NCBI RefSeq assembly: GCF_008297975.1
Contig: NZ_VLNY01000009.1
Coordinates: 62,001-126,000, forward strand
DNA: 64,000 nt
Source of the DNA: Antrihabitans cavernicola
GTDB taxonomy: Bacteria > Actinomycetota > Actinomycetes > Mycobacteriales > Mycobacteriaceae
Direction of reading: 5' to 3'
In this document: positions 1 through 9,749 of the stretch, in pieces
How the letters are laid out: each line of letters starts with the position of its first letter
How positions within the stretch are numbered: position 1 is the stretch's first letter
The notes under the pieces: model-generated
Database searches by the model: none
Told to the model about the DNA's origin: nothing
Seen by the model: the letters and a program-made list of their open reading frames with translations, nothing else
Position numbers and translations under genes: made by a program

Positions 1-595
1 CCACGCTGCCGCCCACCGCGGCGGCCCATGCCAGCGCGTAGTGCTCCTGCGCAACCTTGCTTGCGGCGTAGGTACTTCGCGGCCGCAGCGGCGCGTCCTC
101 GTCGACCAATTCCCAGGTGAGGGTCTCTCCCGTCGCTGGATCGACATTGTCGAAGATGCCGTTGTCGAGGTCTTCGCGGCGACGAGGGAGAGGCTCCACC
201 GTTCCGGACGTTGCGCTCCGGTAGCGCCCCTCGCCGTAGACCACCATCGACGACGCCAGCACCAGCCTGTGGCAGCCCGCGCGATCCATCGCCGCGAGTA
301 GTACTGCCGTACCGAAATCGTTGTGACTGGCGTAGGCAGGCGCATCTTGCGCACCGATGCCTGCCCCGACGACAGCAGCCTGATGGCACACGACGTCGAC
401 CCCCTGCAAGGCATCGTCGAGAGCAGCACCATCGCGAACATCGCTGCGTCGCAGGCCGTTCGGCACAGACGGATCCTCACCGTGAGCCGATGCGATCAGC
501 GCATCGAGCGCGACGACGTCGTGCCCCGCGTCGATCAGCGCAGAATGGACATGTGCTCCGATGAAACCCGCTGCGCCCGTGAGCAGTACTCGCAT
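1..595 (-). CDS. NAD-dependent epimerase/dehydratase (C-terminus outside window)
   Basis: The reverse strand from an ATG at 595 translates to an extended-SDR protein. It starts MRVLLTGAAGFIGAHV, a Rossmann GxxGxxG nucleotide-binding motif, and carries a YAASK (YxxxK) catalytic motif near the window edge. The start has a good ribosome site (AGGAG, 6 nt upstream). It lies 9 bp downstream of the mtnP stop, so the two are probably co-transcribed. A galE-like gene beside a methylthioadenosine phosphorylase gene is also seen in Mycobacterium (galE3 next to Rv0535). The family acts on nucleotide-sugars (UDP-glucose epimerase type), but the substrate cannot be told here. The last part of the protein is beyond position 1. 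Confidence 0.85.
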   Translation of the reverse strand, partial: MRVLLTGAAGFIGAHVHSALIDAGHDVVALDALIASAHGEDPSVPNGLRRSDVRDGAALDDALQGVDVVCHQAAVVGAGIGAQDAPAYASHNDFGTAVLLAAMDRAGCHRLVLASSMVVYGEGRYRSATSGTVEPLPRRREDLDNGIFDNVDPATGETLTWELVDEDAPLRPRSTYAASKVAQEHYALAWAAAVGGSV

Positions 596-604
596 GCGTT
601 TCTC

Positions 605-1408
605 CTACGGCAGTTCGATCGGAAGGGTCACGCCGTCGTGAACTCTGCAGTGCTCGCAGGTGTCGTCACCATCGACCGCGGCGACAGCCCGACTCACCAG
701 CGACTTGAACGGTCCGATGTTGCGCTCGAATTCGGCGAACACATCGACAGCCCGCACGCCTGCACCTGCTTCCACGCCTGCGTCCAGGTCGGTCACCAGG
801 GCAATTGCGGCATAACACATTTCGAGCTCGCGTGCGAGAACAGCTTCCGGGTGGCCGGTCATGTTCACCAAGCGCCAACCTTGCGCTGCAAACCACTGGC
901 TCTCGGCGCGCGTGGAGAAGCGCGGGCCTTCCACGACCACCATGGTTCCGCCGTCATCGCCGCCGGATTGCACAGCAGCCGAACGCAGTTCGGGACAATA
1001 GGGATCGGCGAACGACACATGAACGCCGCCTGCATCGAAATACGTCTGATCGCGCCCGGATGTCCGATCCACCAGCTGATCGGGTACGACGATGGAACCC
1101 GCGCCGAGTTCGGGCGTCAGGCTTCCCACCGCGCACGGCGCGAAAATGCGTCGCACACCCAGTGATCGCAAGGCCCACAAGTTCGCGCGATACGGCACGG
1201 TGTGCGGCGAGAACTGATGCTTCGCGCCGTGCCGCGGCAGAAAGGCCACCGTCCGCTCGCCGACCATGCCGATGGTGATCGAACCACTCGGGCTGCCGTA
1301 CGGCGTCTCCACATCCACGCTGCGAGCGTCGGAGCCGAAGAAGTCGTAGAAGCCGCTACCGCCGATGATGGCGAGAGTGGGCGATAGATCCGGTGAGCTG
1401 CTGGGCAT
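605..1408 (-). CDS. mtnP: S-methyl-5'-thioadenosine phosphorylase
   Basis: The 267-aa product cleaves methylthioadenosine (from polyamine and SAM metabolism) with phosphate, giving adenine and methylthioribose-1-phosphate; it is cytosolic. Family marks are an N-terminal GGSGFYDF loop, VVPDQLVDRT, GPRFSTRAES, and the block NMTGHPEAVLARE followed by TDLDAG, in which the Asp contacts the purine. NMTxxPE separates the MTAP branch from general purine nucleoside phosphorylases. I place the start at the ATG at 1408, just before the conserved GGSG. The frame is open up to 1498, but that would overlap the end of truA and adds an arginine-rich non-conserved stretch. It follows truA by 28 bp and precedes an epimerase gene in the same direction. 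Confidence 0.88.
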   Translation of the reverse strand: MPSSSPDLSPTLAIIGGSGFYDFFGSDARSVDVETPYGSPSGSITIGMVGERTVAFLPRHGAKHQFSPHTVPYRANLWALRSLGVRRIFAPCAVGSLTPELGAGSIVVPDQLVDRTSGRDQTYFDAGGVHVSFADPYCPELRSAAVQSGGDDGGTMVVVEGPRFSTRAESQWFAAQGWRLVNMTGHPEAVLARELEMCYAAIALVTDLDAGVEAGAGVRAVDVFAEFERNIGPFKSLVSRAVAAVDGDDTCEHCRVHDGVTLPIELP

Positions 1409-1436
1409 GTCCTCGATTGTGCCCCAACCCTCGAGC

Positions 1437-2318
1437 TCAGCCGCAGCACCCGGGCAACGCAGGCCGCACATCACGCGTCTCGGCATTGCGCGCGGCAAGA
1501 TCGTCGTCGGCCGGGTAGTCGACCCGAACCAGGCTCAATCCCAGTGCGGGAGCGACCAACACGCTGCTGGAGCGCTGCCGCTCGTCGAGCAGGCCGATCG
1601 CCCATTCCGGCGTTCGACGCCCCTCACCGACGGCAAGGACCGCGCCGATCAGACTTCGCACCATCGACCAACAGAACGCGTCCGCGCTCACGTGCGCGGT
1701 AAGCCGATCCCCAACCTGCACCCACTCGAAACGCTGCAGTTCACGGATGGTCGTCGCATTCTCTTTGCGTCGGCAGTAGGCGGCGAAATCGTGCAGGCCG
1801 AGCATTCCGGTGGACGCCGTCTGCATGGCGTCGATGTTCAACGGCCTGCGCGTACTGACCACACTCCGAGCTTCCAGCGGATCGGCACCGGACAGCGCTG
1901 TGCTGAAACGGTACTCGTAGTGACGTCGAATCGCAGAGAATCGCGCATCGAACGCGGTTGGGGCAACAGAGATTCGGGTGATCCGCACGTCCGGCGGCAA
2001 CAATCGTGCGAGCCGGTGCACCAGGCGATCGAAGTCGTCCGGCACGGAACTGACATCGACATGCGCCACCTGCCCCTGCGCGTGCACGCCTGCGTCGGTA
2101 CGTCCGGCGACGGTCAGCAGCAGCGGCTCGCGGAGCACCCGGCTCAACGCATCCTCGAGCACACCGCACACGGTGCGCAGGTCGGGCTGGCGAGCCCAGC
2201 CGGAGAAATCTGTTCCGTCGTAGGCGATGTCGAGTCGCAGGCGGGTACCAGCAGCAACGAGCCCGCCACCGATGTTCTCGGTGACGGGCTCGTCGTCGGT
2301 GTTGTCTTCCGACAGCAT
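1437..2318 (-). CDS. truA: tRNA pseudouridine synthase A
   Basis: TruA converts uridines 38-40 in the tRNA anticodon stem to pseudouridine. The 293-aa protein has the motif GRTDAGVHA around residue 72, in which Asp75 is the catalytic nucleophile, and the upstream [14 protein letters not shown] block. Conserved C-terminal blocks ([12 protein letters not shown]) are present. About 25 N-terminal residues before the conserved core are rich in Glu/Asp and not typical, so a start slightly further in is possible. It follows rplQ by 13 bp, the usual actinobacterial order rpoA-rplQ-truA. Confidence 0.95.
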   Translation of the reverse strand: MLSEDNTDDEPVTENIGGGLVAAGTRLRLDIAYDGTDFSGWARQPDLRTVCGVLEDALSRVLREPLLLTVAGRTDAGVHAQGQVAHVDVSSVPDDFDRLVHRLARLLPPDVRITRISVAPTAFDARFSAIRRHYEYRFSTALSGADPLEARSVVSTRRPLNIDAMQTASTGMLGLHDFAAYCRRKENATTIRELQRFEWVQVGDRLTAHVSADAFCWSMVRSLIGAVLAVGEGRRTPEWAIGLLDERQRSSSVLVAPALGLSLVRVDYPADDDLAARNAETRDVRPALPGCCG

Positions 2319-2331
2319 CAGTGCCTAGTGA

Positions 2332-3078
2332 CTAGGACTCACGCTGCGACGGCGGCAGCAGGTAGCCTGCGGCCTCCGCGTCGTCGGCAGTCGCGAACCA
2401 GATCTCCGCGACGGTCGAGTTGTAGAAACGGCTGTCCGGGACGTGGTACAGCTTCGAGTCGGCGTTGCCCTTGATCGGGAAACCTTCCGGCTGCGAACCG
2501 TCTTCCAGCGGAGCGTGCGCACCGGCGGGAAGCTCGGTGGCGGCAGCTGCGCTGGACTCGTCCGTGACACCCTCGGCGACGGCGTCGGCGTTGGCAACCT
2601 CGGCCTCGGTGGCGTCGGCCTCGACGGCCGCAACCACGTTCTGATCGTCGGCTGCGGCAGCCGCAGTCGCCTTCTTGGACGCGGCCGCGCGGGTTGCGCG
2701 AGTCGCCTCGTTGGAGGCCGTCTTCTCACGGACCAGCTCGATGATGGCCATCGGAGCGTTGTCACCCTTGCGGGGGACGGTCTTGATGATCCGGGTGTAG
2801 CCACCGTCACGGTCCGCGAACGACGGGCCGATCTCCGCGAACAGGGCGTGCACGACGTCCTTGTTGCGGATCACCTTCAGCACCTCGCGGCGATGCGCGA
2901 GCGTGCCTGCCTTGGCATGGGTGACGAGCTTTTCCGCGTACGGACGCAGCGCTTTTGCCTTGGACTCGGTGGTGGTGATGCGGCCGTGCTCGAACAGCGC
3001 GGTTGCCAGGTTGGCGAAAATCGCCTTCTGGTGCGAAGCCGACCCGCCGAAGCGAGCACCCTTCTTGGGCTTGGGCAT
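2332..3078 (-). CDS. rplQ: 50S ribosomal protein L17 with long C-terminal extension
   Basis: The first ~115 residues are a normal L17 ([20 protein letters not shown] at the start, ending in the IIELVREK region). After that comes an Ala/Glu/Asp-rich low-complexity linker (about residues 116-195). The protein closes with a ~50-residue terminal module (about 199-248) containing [13 protein letters not shown] and [14 protein letters not shown]. That module resembles the small C-terminal domain found on some actinobacterial nucleases and wall proteins (pattern IKGN...YH.P.S..Y...WF...A..AG). Total length is 248 aa, against about 120 in E. coli and about 180 in M. tuberculosis. The function of the extension is unknown. 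The gene sits 33 bp after rpoA, as usual. Confidence 0.95.
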   Translation of the reverse strand: MPKPKKGARFGGSASHQKAIFANLATALFEHGRITTTESKAKALRPYAEKLVTHAKAGTLAHRREVLKVIRNKDVVHALFAEIGPSFADRDGGYTRIIKTVPRKGDNAPMAIIELVREKTASNEATRATRAAASKKATAAAAADDQNVVAAVEADATEAEVANADAVAEGVTDESSAAAATELPAGAHAPLEDGSQPEGFPIKGNADSKLYHVPDSRFYNSTVAEIWFATADDAEAAGYLLPPSQRES

Positions 3079-3111
3079 TTCAAATCTCCTAGTAAGGACC
3101 CAGTGAGCTGA

Positions 3112-4203
<1,092 letters not shown>

Positions 4204-4235
4204 CTATTTGACGCCCACGTTTGTGCGGCTACGCC

Positions 4236-4281
4236 GCCGTGCGTGAAGTCGGGTGCTCTGGCACCCAACTTCACGCACGGC
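4236..4281 (-). terminator. Long hairpin between rpsD and rpoA (attenuator or processing site)
   Basis: An inverted repeat of 20 paired positions out of 21, with a TCTG tetraloop, fills most of the rpsD-rpoA gap (outer arms 4236-4249 and 4268-4281; inner arms 4251-4256 and 4261-4266). There is no U-run on the minus-strand side, so it is not a classical terminator. It could reduce read-through into rpoA or mark an RNA processing site. The structure is seen in the sequence; the role is inferred. Confidence 0.6.
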
Positions 4282-4289
4282 CGTATGCC

Positions 4290-4895
4290 TTACTTCGAGT
4301 AGTACTCGACGATCAGCTGTTCCTGGAGCGGAACATCGATCTGCGCACGCTCGGGAACCTGGTGAACCAGGATCCGCAGCCGGCCACCGATGACCTGCAG
4401 CCAGCCGGGGACCGGGCGATCGCCCTGGGTCTCCTTGGCAATCTGGAACGGCAGCGTCGCCAGCGACTTCTCCTTGACATCGATGATGTCGTACTGCGAT
4501 ACGCGGTAGCTGGGGATGTCGACCTTCTTGTTGTTGACCAAGAAGTGGCCGTGGCTGACGAGCTGACGAGCCTGGCGGCGCGTGCGAGCAAGTCCGGCGC
4601 GGTACACGACGTTGTCGAGACGGGTCTCGAGAATGGTCAGCAGGTTCTCGCCGGTCTTACCCTTGAGGCGGTTGGCCTCCTTGTAGTACAGGCTGAACTG
4701 CTTCTCCATGACGCCGTAGGTGAAGCGAGCCTTCTGCTTCTCCTGCAGCTGGAGCAGGTACTCGCTCTCCTTGATCCGCGCGCGACCGTGCTGGCCGGGC
4801 GGGTAGGGGCGACGCTCGAACGCCTGGTCGCCTCCGACGAGGTCGACGCGCAGACGACGCGACTTGCGGGTGATGGGTCCGGTATAACGAGCCAT
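4290..4895 (-). CDS. rpsD: 30S ribosomal protein S4
   Basis: The 201-aa protein begins MARYTGPITRKSRRLRVDL and has the S4 RNA-binding domain (LARTRRQARQLVSHGHFLVN). S4 is a primary 16S rRNA binder that starts 30S assembly and in many bacteria represses its own operon. The length is normal for actinobacteria. It follows rpsK by 18 bp. Confidence 0.97.
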   Translation of the reverse strand: MARYTGPITRKSRRLRVDLVGGDQAFERRPYPPGQHGRARIKESEYLLQLQEKQKARFTYGVMEKQFSLYYKEANRLKGKTGENLLTILETRLDNVVYRAGLARTRRQARQLVSHGHFLVNNKKVDIPSYRVSQYDIIDVKEKSLATLPFQIAKETQGDRPVPGWLQVIGGRLRILVHQVPERAQIDVPLQEQLIVEYYSK

Positions 4896-4913
4896 TGTTT
4901 TTCTTCCTTCCCG

Positions 4914-5327
4914 CTAGACGCGACGACGCTTGGGCGGACGGCAGCCGTTGTGCGGCTGGGGGGTGACATCAGAGATGGTGCCGACTTCGAGTCCGGCAGC
5001 CTGCAGCGAACGAATCGCGGTCTCGCGGCCGGAGCCGGGACCCTTCACGAACACGTCGACCTTCTTGACACCGTGCTCCTGGGCCTTGCGGGCAGCGTTC
5101 TCCGCAGCGAGCTGGGCCGCGAACGGAGTCGACTTGCGCGAGCCCTTGAAGCCGACGTGGCCCGACGACGCCCACGAGATGACGTTGCCGTTGGGGTCGG
5201 TGATCGAGACGATCGTGTTGTTGAAGGTGCTCTTGATGTGAGCGTTGCCGAGCGGGATGTTCTTCTTGTCCCTGCGACGCGCCTTTTGAGTCTTCTTCGG
5301 ACCGCTGGTCCGTGTCTTGGGGGGCAT
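4914..5327 (-). CDS. rpsK: 30S ribosomal protein S11
   Basis: The 137-aa S11 lines the 30S platform near the mRNA exit. The conserved core [20 protein letters not shown] and the C-terminal [18 protein letters not shown] are complete. Its ATG overlaps the rpsM stop codon by one base (TAATG), so translation is likely coupled. Confidence 0.97.
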   Translation of the reverse strand: MPPKTRTSGPKKTQKARRRDKKNIPLGNAHIKSTFNNTIVSITDPNGNVISWASSGHVGFKGSRKSTPFAAQLAAENAARKAQEHGVKKVDVFVKGPGSGRETAIRSLQAAGLEVGTISDVTPQPHNGCRPPKRRRV

Positions 5328-5704
5328 TACTTCGCCTTCTTCTTGCCGGCAATGGTGCGCTTGGGGCCCTTACGGGTACGCGCGTTGGTCTTGGTGCGCT
5401 GTCCACGAACGGGCAGACCACGACGGTGGCGAAGACCCTGGTAGCAGCCGATCTCGATCTTGCGACGGATATCCGCCTGCACCTCGCGGCGAAGGTCACC
5501 CTCGACCTTGAGATCCGAACCTTCGATGAAGTCGCGAAGCTTCGCGAGATCCTCGTCGTTCAGATCCTTGCTGCGCAGGTCCGGGTTGACGCCGGTTGCA
5601 CTGAGGATTTCCTTGGAGCGGGTACGGCCGATGCCGTAGATGTAGGTCAGTGCGATCTCCATCCGCTTTTCGCGGGGCAGATCAACACCCGAAAGACGTG
5701 CCAT
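5327..5704 (-). CDS. rpsM: 30S ribosomal protein S13
   Basis: The 125-aa S13 sits in the 30S head and contacts the P-site tRNA. It starts [14 protein letters not shown] and has the helix-hairpin-helix region [15 protein letters not shown] and the basic tail [15 protein letters not shown] 207-bp leader with hairpins separates it from rpmJ upstream. Confidence 0.97.
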   Translation of the reverse strand: MARLSGVDLPREKRMEIALTYIYGIGRTRSKEILSATGVNPDLRSKDLNDEDLAKLRDFIEGSDLKVEGDLRREVQADIRRKIEIGCYQGLRHRRGLPVRGQRTKTNARTRKGPKRTIAGKKKAK

Positions 5705-5911
5705 GTGGCATTTTCCTTATCGCTGTTGGAGGTTTTCTCCCAGTCCGTCCCCTCGTCTTGTGGGGCCCCGGCCTCCGGTCCGGGGGTGATCCGCACTGTG
5801 TGTGCGGATGGCTCTGGGAGGTCTTCTGTGACGACTGCTTGCAGGTCGTCACGGTCTAACACTTCTTACTTCTTGCCAAGCCGATCGCGATCGGTACTCG
5901 GGTGGTGCTAG
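5705..5911 (-). other. Structured leader between rpmJ and rpsM
   Basis: This 207-bp gap has no gene. It contains a perfect 8-bp inverted repeat (5828-5835 with 5845-5852) and complementary CTCCCAG/CTGGGAG elements further apart that could close a larger structure. It is unusually long for this operon. A role in attenuation or ribosomal-protein feedback is possible, but no known element is recognised. Confidence 0.4.
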
Positions 5912-6025
5912 CTAGCCCTGACGCTGCTTGTGGCGCAGGTTCTCGCAGATCACCATGACTCGCCCGTTACGACGAATCACCTTGCACTTTTCGCAGATCT
6001 TCTTGACGCTCGGCTGAACCTTCAC
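5912..6025 (-). CDS. rpmJ: 50S ribosomal protein L36
   Basis: A 37-aa protein, shorter than most gene callers accept, starting at GTG 6025 ([14 protein letters not shown]) and ending RHKQRQG. The Cys-x2-Cys, Cys and His ligands of the zinc-binding form are all present (CEKC, CENLRH). It lies between infA and rpsM, the standard position. Confidence 0.96.
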   Translation of the reverse strand: MKVQPSVKKICEKCKVIRRNGRVMVICENLRHKQRQG

Positions 6026-6100
6026 GTCTGTCCAATCTCCTGTTTGTCGTGCCCACTGATCATGGGCACAGTTGTCCCCGGCCGAAACGGCCGAGAAGGC

Positions 6101-6322
6101 TTACTTGTAGCGGTAAACGATGCGCCCGCGCGAAAGGTCGTAGGGCGAAAGCTCAACGACCACCCGATCTTCGGGAAGGATGCGAATGTAGTGCTGACGC
6201 ATCTTTCCGCTGATGTGCGCGAGTACCTTGTGGCCGTTCTCGAGCTCAATGCGGAACATCGCATTGGGCAGGGGTTCGACTACTCGGCCCTCGACTTCGA
6301 TGGCCCCGTCCTTCTTCGCCAT
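6101..6322 (-). CDS. infA: Translation initiation factor IF-1
   Basis: The 73-aa S1-like OB-fold protein starts [18 protein letters not shown] and ends GRIVYRYK, the full normal length. IF-1 occupies the 30S A site during initiation. The frame is open further upstream, but the extra residues are not IF-1-like, so the ATG at 6322 is chosen. A good promoter candidate lies about 160 bp upstream, which makes infA the first gene of the alpha-type operon here. Confidence 0.97.
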
Positions 6323-6482
6323 ATCCTCCGCGATCCTGGCTCGTAAACCCTGGTTGGTTGCAGCTGTTTCCGTTACGGTGATGCGCACTGGCTCGATCCA
6401 CCGGCCGCAGAACGTAGGCCGGGTCAGGAAGAACCTGGATCGGGCACGCAGACAACCGGCGCGCAGAGCGCACCGTTGATCC

Positions 6483-6511
6483 ACTTTACGGGAATTTACC
6501 CACCAGGCCAA
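6483..6511 (-). promoter_or_regulatory. Candidate sigma-70-type promoter of the infA-rpmJ-rpsM operon
   Basis: On the minus strand a -35 TTGGCC (6506-6511) and a -10 TAAAGT (6483-6488) are separated by exactly 17 bp. The same -35 hexamer with the same spacing occurs before rpsH. Transcription would start near 6476, leaving a leader of about 150 nt before infA. This is inferred from motif and position only. Confidence 0.5.
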
Positions 6512-6538
6512 ATGCCGCCTGCCGCTCCCCTTTGCGCT

Positions 6539-6594
6539 GATCACGAGCATAAGGTGGCAATCCACTCGCGGATCGCCACCTTCTACTCGTGATC
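6539..6594 (-). terminator. Hairpin at the 3' end of the LLM oxidoreductase gene
   Basis: Two 20-nt arms (6539-6558 and 6575-6594) pair at 17 of 20 positions and start right at the stop codon of the oxidoreductase gene. No U-tract follows, as is common in actinobacteria. It would insulate the infA promoter just downstream. Confidence 0.6.
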
Positions 6595-7432
6595 AATGGG
6601 GAAACAGCACCTCGGCGAGCGCGCTCAAGGTCGGGATCGGGCTGTCCTTCGGCGGCAGCACCTGGATCGCGACGTGATCGGCGCCTGCGTCGATATGCGC
6701 GCGGAGACCTGCTGCGATCTGGGCGGCGCTGCCGTGCAGAGCCAGTGCGTCGATCAGTCGGTCACTGCCGCCGTCGGCGATGTCCGCGTCGGTGAATCCG
6801 AGCCGCTTCAAGTTGTTCACGTAGTTCTTCAGGTGCAGGTACGGATTGTCGACGGTCTTGCGGCCGATCGCGCGCGCGGCATCGGCGTGATCGTCGAGAA
6901 CGACCTTCTGCTCGGGCGCCAGAATTGCTTCGGTCCCGAGAATCTCGCGCGCCTCGCGGGTGTGTTCGGGCGTCGTCAGATAGGGGTGCGCACCGGCTCC
7001 CCTTGCCGTGGACAGCGTCAGCACCTTCGGCCCCAGCGCCGCCAGCACCCGCCGGTCGGCAGGCACGCCGTGCTGATCCAGCTCGTCGAGATAGTCGACG
7101 AGCGCTTGGTACGGGCTGCGATATTCGGCCGTCGCTTCCGGATGCCCGACGCCGACTCCCAGCAAGAACCGGCCAGGGTACTTCGCGTCGATCCGATGCA
7201 CCGACTCCGCGATCGCCTTGGCGGACGTGCTCCAGATGTTGACGATGCCGGTCGCGACCTTCAACGTGGTCGTCGCCTGCAGCAACGGTTCGACCATCTC
7301 CAGTTCGTTTCCCGGTGAGCCGCCGAGCCACAACGTGCCGTAACCCAGCCGCTCGATCTCCGCTGCCGACTCCGGCGTAAATCCGCCGTAGTGCCGCCAT
7401 ACTCCGTACTTCCCCAAATCGATGTCAGCCAT
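6593..7432 (-). CDS. LLM-class F420-dependent oxidoreductase
   Basis: The 279-aa protein belongs to the luciferase-like monooxygenase fold, whose actinobacterial members mostly use coenzyme F420. Typical features are LGKYGVWRHYGGFTPE at the start, LGYGTLWLGGSPG, TLKVATGIVNIWSTSA and GRFLLGVGVGHPE. The substrate is unknown. I chose ATG 7432 because the family core begins there; the upstream in-frame Met at 7498 would run into the divergent dtd gene. It stands between map and infA, where no ribosomal function is expected, and is transcribed away from dtd. Confidence 0.85.
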   Translation of the reverse strand: MADIDLGKYGVWRHYGGFTPESAAEIERLGYGTLWLGGSPGNELEMVEPLLQATTTLKVATGIVNIWSTSAKAIAESVHRIDAKYPGRFLLGVGVGHPEATAEYRSPYQALVDYLDELDQHGVPADRRVLAALGPKVLTLSTARGAGAHPYLTTPEHTREAREILGTEAILAPEQKVVLDDHADAARAIGRKTVDNPYLHLKNYVNNLKRLGFTDADIADGGSDRLIDALALHGSAAQIAAGLRAHIDAGADHVAIQVLPPKDSPIPTLSALAEVLFPH

Positions 7433-7488
7433 ACTTCGCCCAACCACCGATGCGTGCGTGAGATTCCCTGTGGTGCACCATCGGAGCG

Positions 7489-7920
7489 ATGCGAGCACTG
7501 GTACAGCGGGTGAGTTCGGCGTCGGTCAGCGTCGAGGGCCGGGTAGTCGGCAGGATCGAACCCGACGGACAAGGTTTGGTGGTGCTGGTCGGCGTCACGC
7601 ATTCCGACACCGACGCGATTGCAACTGCTCTCGCCCGGAAGGTCTGGTCGTTGCGGATTCTCGACGGCGAACGGTCGGCGGCCGATCTGAATGCACCGAT
7701 TCTGGTGGTCAGCCAGTTCACCCTCTACGCGGACACGGCGAAGGGGCGGCGGCCGAGCTGGTCGGCTGCGGCGCCCGGCGCGATCGCCGAACCACTGGTC
7801 GACGCCTTCGCGACCGAATTACGCAAGCTCGGAGCGACCGTCGAGACAGGAGTCTTCGGCGCACACATGCAGGTCAGTCTGGTCAACGACGGCCCGGTGA
7901 CCATCCTCGTCGAGCTCTGA
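7489..7920 (+). CDS. dtd: D-aminoacyl-tRNA deacylase
   Basis: DTD removes D-amino acids (and glycine mischarged on tRNA-Ala) from tRNA. The 143-aa protein begins [17 protein letters not shown] and has the SQFTLYAD motif (residues 75-82) with the catalytic-site Thr78. The VNDGPVT motif (Gly135-Pro136) is the cross-subunit Gly-cisPro that selects D-residues. Length is normal. It is divergent from the LLM gene (56 bp apart). Confidence 0.95.
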   Translation: MRALVQRVSSASVSVEGRVVGRIEPDGQGLVVLVGVTHSDTDAIATALARKVWSLRILDGERSAADLNAPILVVSQFTLYADTAKGRRPSWSAAAPGAIAEPLVDAFATELRKLGATVETGVFGAHMQVSLVNDGPVTILVEL

Positions 7921-7923
7921 CGA

Positions 7924-8361
7924 TCACGTCGCAGCGAACGTTTCGAATCCCGGCACGAGCGTGCTTGCCCCGTCGCTCCAGGTCACCGTTGCCACGATCT
8001 GGCCGGCGCCGGTGAACACTCCCGGCGGGTAGATCATCGTGTGAAACGGGCCGACAGGGGTGGTTCCGGCAGCGCCCGTCGACAGATTCACCCAGTGCAC
8101 GTCCATCACATGCGCCGACATGCAGAGGCTCGGGTTGAATGCGTTGCACATCGGAGTCACGTCGAACACCGTGCGACCCGGAACCTGACCGGTCGTCGCG
8201 GTGACCGTTTCGGTGCTGATCGGCCACGGGTCGCCCGTGAATCCGGTACTCGACAGCGGAAACGACGTGACGACCGGATCTGCGGCGGCGTTGCCGGCTC
8301 CCGCAACCACACCGGCGGCAATCAACCCGGAAAGAATCCCTACGATCGCGCGAGCCTTCAT
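7924..8361 (-). CDS. Small secreted protein of unknown function
   Basis: The 145-aa product starts with a clear Sec signal peptide (MKARAIVGILSGLIAAGVVA, then GNAAAD with likely cleavage before Asp-Pro). The mature part is about 115 residues, Thr/Val/Pro-rich, with two cysteines (in MCNAF and SLCMS) that could form a disulfide. No family is recognised. It is convergent with dtd, with only 3 bp between the stops. Export to the cell envelope or medium is inferred from the signal peptide. Confidence 0.75.
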   Translation of the reverse strand: MKARAIVGILSGLIAAGVVAGAGNAAADPVVTSFPLSSTGFTGDPWPISTETVTATTGQVPGRTVFDVTPMCNAFNPSLCMSAHVMDVHWVNLSTGAAGTTPVGPFHTMIYPPGVFTGAGQIVATVTWSDGASTLVPGFETFAAT

Positions 8362-8406
8362 GACTACTACGTCGAATGCGCGAAACAGAACGTTTCGCGC
8401 AGCGAA

Positions 8407-9204
8407 CTACTCCGGTCGCAGCGTGAGAATCCGCGGACCGTTTTCGGTGACAGCAACTGTGTGCTCCCAGTGGGCAGCACGCGTGCCGTCGGTGGTGACC
8501 ACAGTCCAGTCGTCGTCGAGAGTCTCGGTCTGCGTCGTACCGAGCGTGAGCATCGGTTCGATCGCCAGCACCGACCCGATCACCAGATCCGGACCACGAC
8601 CGGGTGCACCCTCGTTTGCGAGGAACGGTTCCATATGCATTTCGCGACCGATGCCGTGACCGCCGTAGCCGTCGACGATCCCGTACTTGCGTCCGTCCTT
8701 CGCCTCGGCAGCGTAGGTGCCCTGCTCGATAGCGTTCGACACATCGGTCAGCCGATTGCCCGGCAGCATCGCGGCGATGCCTGCCTCCATCGAGGTGCGC
8801 GTGGCATCGCTGAGTAGCTGGTCGGCCTCGATGATCTGGCCGACACCGAAGGTCCACGCCGAGTCGCCGTGCCACCCGTCGAGGATGGCGCCGCAGTCGA
8901 TCGACACCAGATCGCCTTCGGCCAGCAACTCGGTGGCGGACGGAATCCCGTGCACCACACGGTCGTTCACCGACGAGCAGATCGAGCCGGTGAATCCGTG
9001 ATAGCCGAGGAACGACGGCACCGCGTTGGCGTCGCGGATGACCTGCTCGGCAATGCGATCGAGTTCCAGCGTCGAAACGCCGGGTACAGCCGCTTTGCGA
9101 ACGGCAACCAGAGCGGCTCCGACGATCGCGCCGGCCGCGGCCATCGCATCGAGCTCACCTGCTGTGCGGAACGGGACGACCTTCCGCTTGCGGCCGAAAG
9201 CCAT
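8407..9204 (-). CDS. map: Type I methionine aminopeptidase
   Basis: It removes the N-terminal Met from nascent proteins. The 265-aa protein shows the pita-bread fold blocks: [40 protein letters not shown] (metal-ligand aspartates), [15 protein letters not shown] (ligand His) and VLAIEPML (ligand Glu). Its ATG overlaps the adk stop by one base (TGATG), which supports 9204 rather than the GTG at 9207. It closes the secY-adk-map unit. Confidence 0.96.
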   Translation of the reverse strand: MAFGRKRKVVPFRTAGELDAMAAAGAIVGAALVAVRKAAVPGVSTLELDRIAEQVIRDANAVPSFLGYHGFTGSICSSVNDRVVHGIPSATELLAEGDLVSIDCGAILDGWHGDSAWTFGVGQIIEADQLLSDATRTSMEAGIAAMLPGNRLTDVSNAIEQGTYAAEAKDGRKYGIVDGYGGHGIGREMHMEPFLANEGAPGRGPDLVIGSVLAIEPMLTLGTTQTETLDDDWTVVTTDGTRAAHWEHTVAVTENGPRILTLRPE

Positions 9205-9749
9205 CACTTGCCGATTGCAGCCAGAGCGCGCTTGTTGACTTCGTCGACCTCGCCGATGCCGTCCACGGAAACAACGAGACCGTCGTAGTGATCGAGCAGC
9301 GGAGCGGTCTCGTCGCGGTAGACCCGAAGGCGGTTGCGGATTACGTCCTCGCTGTCGTCGGCGCGACCGCGGGCGAGCATGCGCTCGACGACCACGTCTT
9401 CGTCGACCACCAACGAGAGCACCGCATCCAACTTGGTGTTCAGATCGGCGAGGATGCCTTCGAGCGCCTCGGCCTGATCGACCGTGCGCGGAAAGCCGTC
9501 GAGCAGAAAGCCGTTGACCGCGTCGGGCTCGACAACGCGCGCCTGCACCATGCGATTGGTGATCTCGCTCGGCACCAGATCGCCGGCGTCGAGGTACTTC
9601 TTCGCCTCGAGACCGACCGGTGTTTCCTGGCCGATGTTGGCCCGGAAGAGGTCACCCGTCGAGATGTGCGGAATGCCGAGCTTCTCCGACAACAGGTCGG
9701 CCTGCGTGCCTTTTCCGGCACCGGGGGGACCAAGCAATACGAGTCTCAC
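9204..9749 (-). CDS. adk: Adenylate kinase
   Basis: ATP + AMP to 2 ADP. The 181-aa protein has the P-loop GPPGAGKGT (residues 7-15), the AMP-binding block [12 protein letters not shown] and the DGFPRT motif. It is the short form: [14 protein letters not shown] runs straight on without the ~38-residue LID insertion, as in other actinobacteria. Its start overlaps the secY stop by 4 bases. Confidence 0.97.
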   Translation of the reverse strand: MRLVLLGPPGAGKGTQADLLSEKLGIPHISTGDLFRANIGQETPVGLEAKKYLDAGDLVPSEITNRMVQARVVEPDAVNGFLLDGFPRTVDQAEALEGILADLNTKLDAVLSLVVDEDVVVERMLARGRADDSEDVIRNRLRVYRDETAPLLDHYDGLVVSVDGIGEVDEVNKRALAAIGK

